The notes under the pieces are model-generated. The model saw nothing but the letters and a program-made list of their open reading frames with translations, made no database searches and was not told the origin of the DNA. The translations under genes and the position numbers were made by a program. A DNA stretch of 64,000 bases. Origin: Roseofilum halophilum BLCC-M91. GTDB lineage: Bacteria; Cyanobacteriota; Cyanobacteriia; Cyanobacteriales; Desertifilaceae. The stretch covers positions 1 through 64,000 of the forward strand of contig NZ_JAQPOK010000164.1 of assembly GCF_030068445.1 (NCBI RefSeq), read 5' to 3'. Positions 62,736 to 64,000 of the stretch are shown here, in pieces (the first letter of the stretch is position 1; every line of letters starts with the position of its first letter).

Positions 62736-64000
62736 ATGATGCAACCAACGCTCTCCGTAACAGCCCACACCCCCCACACAACCCCGATTCATGTGATTAA
62801 GCGCAATGGCACTCGTGCAGCCCTAGATATCACCAAAATTCGTGCTGTTGTGGAGTGGGCGTGCTTGGGAACCCAGGTCAGTCCAATCCCATTAGAAGCA
62901 GGATTAACGACACGCCTGCGTGATGGGGTGACCACTAGAGAAATTCAGGAAAACCTGATCAATTGTAGTTTAGAGCTATGTAGTCCGACTGAACCGGATT
63001 GGCGGTATGTAGCTGGACGGCTCCATATGTGGAGTCTTTGGAAAGATACCTTGGTTTCCCGTGGCTATCAATATAGTAACTATCCGAAAACGGTAGCCCG
63101 TAAGGTAGCAGCCAATGAGTATGATGAGCGGATCTTGACCTACACTCCCGATGAACTGGAAATCGCGGGGAGTTGGATTAATCCCGATTGGGACACGGAT
63201 TATGATTATGCTGGGGCAACGCTGTTAACCAAGCGGTATTTACTTGCAGATGAATTGCCCCAAGAAGCGTATCTCACTTGTGCGCTCCTACTTGCGTCGG
63301 TGGAAGCACCGCAGAACCGGTTGAAGTGGGCGAAAAAGTTTTATGAGGCGATCGCCCAACGGAAGATTTCACTAGCCACCCCCATCCTCGCTAACCTGCG
63401 AATTCCTGGTGGTTCCCTCTCCAGTTGTTTCATTACCGCCATGGATGACAACCTAGAAAGCATTTACCAAACCTTAACCGATACCGCCCGCATTTCAAAA
63501 AATGGCGGCGGTGTCGGGGTAAATGTGAGCCGCATTCGGGCAACGGGATCTTGGGTGATGGGCAAACCCAACGCTTCTGGGGGAGTTGTGCCTTGGATTA
63601 AACTGCTCAATGATACGGCGATCGCCGTTAACCAAGGTGGAAGACGCGCGGGTGCAGTTACCGTCAGCCTGGATATCTGGCATTTAGATATCCTAGAATT
63701 CCTGGAAATGCAAACCGAAAACGGCGATCAACGGCGTAAAGCTTACGATATTTTCCCCCAATTGGTAATTGCAGACGAATTCATGAGACGGGTAGTCGCC
63801 AAAGAGGATTGGACATTTGTCGATCCCTATGAAGTCAAAACCAAACTCGGCATTGACTTACCCACCCTTTGGGGTAAAGACTTCGAGCAAGCTTATCAAA
63901 AAATTGAAGCAGAAGTTGGATATACCCTAACCCTGTATAACCGCATTAATGCTAGGGAGCTGTTCAAAACCATCATGCGTACCCAGGTAGAAACCGGTAT
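62736..64000 (+). CDS. nrdA: Ribonucleoside-diphosphate reductase large subunit (partial)
   Basis: The first 421 codons of a class I ribonucleotide reductase alpha subunit; the gene runs off the right edge. After ~20 variable residues comes an ATP-cone allosteric domain (IHVIKRNGTRAALDITKIRA), then the catalytic barrel: RKISLATPILANLRIPGGSL, the active-site cysteine in SLSSCFITAMDD (near residue 231), and KNGGGVGVNVSRIRATG. Two ATGs in tandem (62736, 62739) are possible starts. Whether the enzyme is continued by an intein, common in cyanobacterial nrd genes, cannot be seen. The partner nrdB is not in the window. Confidence 0.93.
   Translation, partial: MMQPTLSVTAHTPHTTPIHVIKRNGTRAALDITKIRAVVEWACLGTQVSPIPLEAGLTTRLRDGVTTREIQENLINCSLELCSPTEPDWRYVAGRLHMWSLWKDTLVSRGYQYSNYPKTVARKVAANEYDERILTYTPDELEIAGSWINPDWDTDYDYAGATLLTKRYLLADELPQEAYLTCALLLASVEAPQNRLKWAKKFYEAIAQRKISLATPILANLRIPGGSLSSCFITAMDDNLESIYQTLTDTARISKNGGGVGVNVSRIRATGSWVMGKPNASGGVVPWIKLLNDTAIAVNQGGRRAGAVTVSLDIWHLDILEFLEMQTENGDQRRKAYDIFPQLVIADEFMRRVVAKEDWTFVDPYEVKTKLGIDLPTLWGKDFEQAYQKIEAEVGYTLTLYNRINARELFKTIMRTQVETG

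Overview
The window is chromosomal DNA from a cyanobacterium. Evidence: the octamer GCGATCGC (HIP1) recurs throughout coding and non-coding DNA; the chlorophyll genes ycf54, hemF and acsF are present; so are the glycolate-dehydrogenase subunits glcE/glcF, a cyanobacterial grpE-dnaK-dnaJ-rsgA run, DevBCA-type export genes, and heptanucleotide tandem repeats (TAATGGG, TTAATTG, CCCCATT types) of the kind described as STRR repeats in filamentous cyanobacteria. An HpsE-like glycosyltransferase fits a filamentous strain, but species cannot be named from this sequence. No tRNA, rRNA, CRISPR array or intact insertion sequence was found.

Layout. 0.4-5.9 kb: chaperone operon grpE, dnaK, dnaJ, then a TusA-like protein and rsgA with ATGA overlaps. 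5.9-9.3 kb: DUF2809 membrane protein, ahcY, exoD-like gene, Uma2 nuclease-fold gene. 9.5-14.4 kb: an accessory island holding a classic-type AAA+ ATPase gene, four small unrecognised genes (three share a C-terminal domain, two are membrane proteins) and, divergently, a STAND (HTH plus NB-ARC) ATPase. A 69-bp direct repeat derived from the Uma2 gene brackets the island. 14.5-16.8 kb: NUDIX hydrolase, secreted protein, ycf54, pdxJ. 16.9-21.2 kb: surface-polysaccharide cassette (GT2, nitroreductase-like, pyruvyl transferase, GT1). 21.2-25.0 kb: thiD, ftsZ, ftsQ and a small membrane protein. 25.2-30.6 kb: membrane-anchored subtilase, ThiF-like enzyme, and an Amt ammonium channel fused to HAMP-like, PAS and SpoIIE-type PP2C domains. 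30.8-33.4 kb: type II restriction-modification locus with a split Bpu10I-like endonuclease, then a DUF29 gene. 33.4-38.1 kb: devBCA exporter with a divergent TetR gene and two matching operator-like sites. 38.1-45.8 kb: Uma2, trpD, unknown membrane protein, four-helix-bundle protein, PAP2-like protein, GGPP synthase, folD, lipoprotein, methyltransferase. 45.9-50.8 kb: histidine kinase, glcF, glcE, Uma2. 51-53.5 kb: hemF and acsF, divergent. 53.6-57.3 kb: CAP-domain secreted protein, a MITE-like element, a vapC remnant, modBC fusion, modA. 57.4-60.6 kb: pentapeptide protein and mreBCD. 60.8-64 kb: ssb, SIMPL-domain protein, and the start of nrdA running off the right edge.

How the parts fit. 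Most genes are housekeeping: protein folding, methyl cycle, cell division and shape, tetrapyrrole and isoprenoid synthesis, photorespiration, molybdate uptake. Ycf54 and AcsF work in the same cyclase step although 36 kb apart, and HemF supplies the pathway upstream. The stretches that look acquired are the AAA/STAND island, the restriction-modification locus and part of the polysaccharide cassette; all three look AT-richer than their neighbours by eye (not counted). The AAA/STAND island is the best candidate for an undescribed system.
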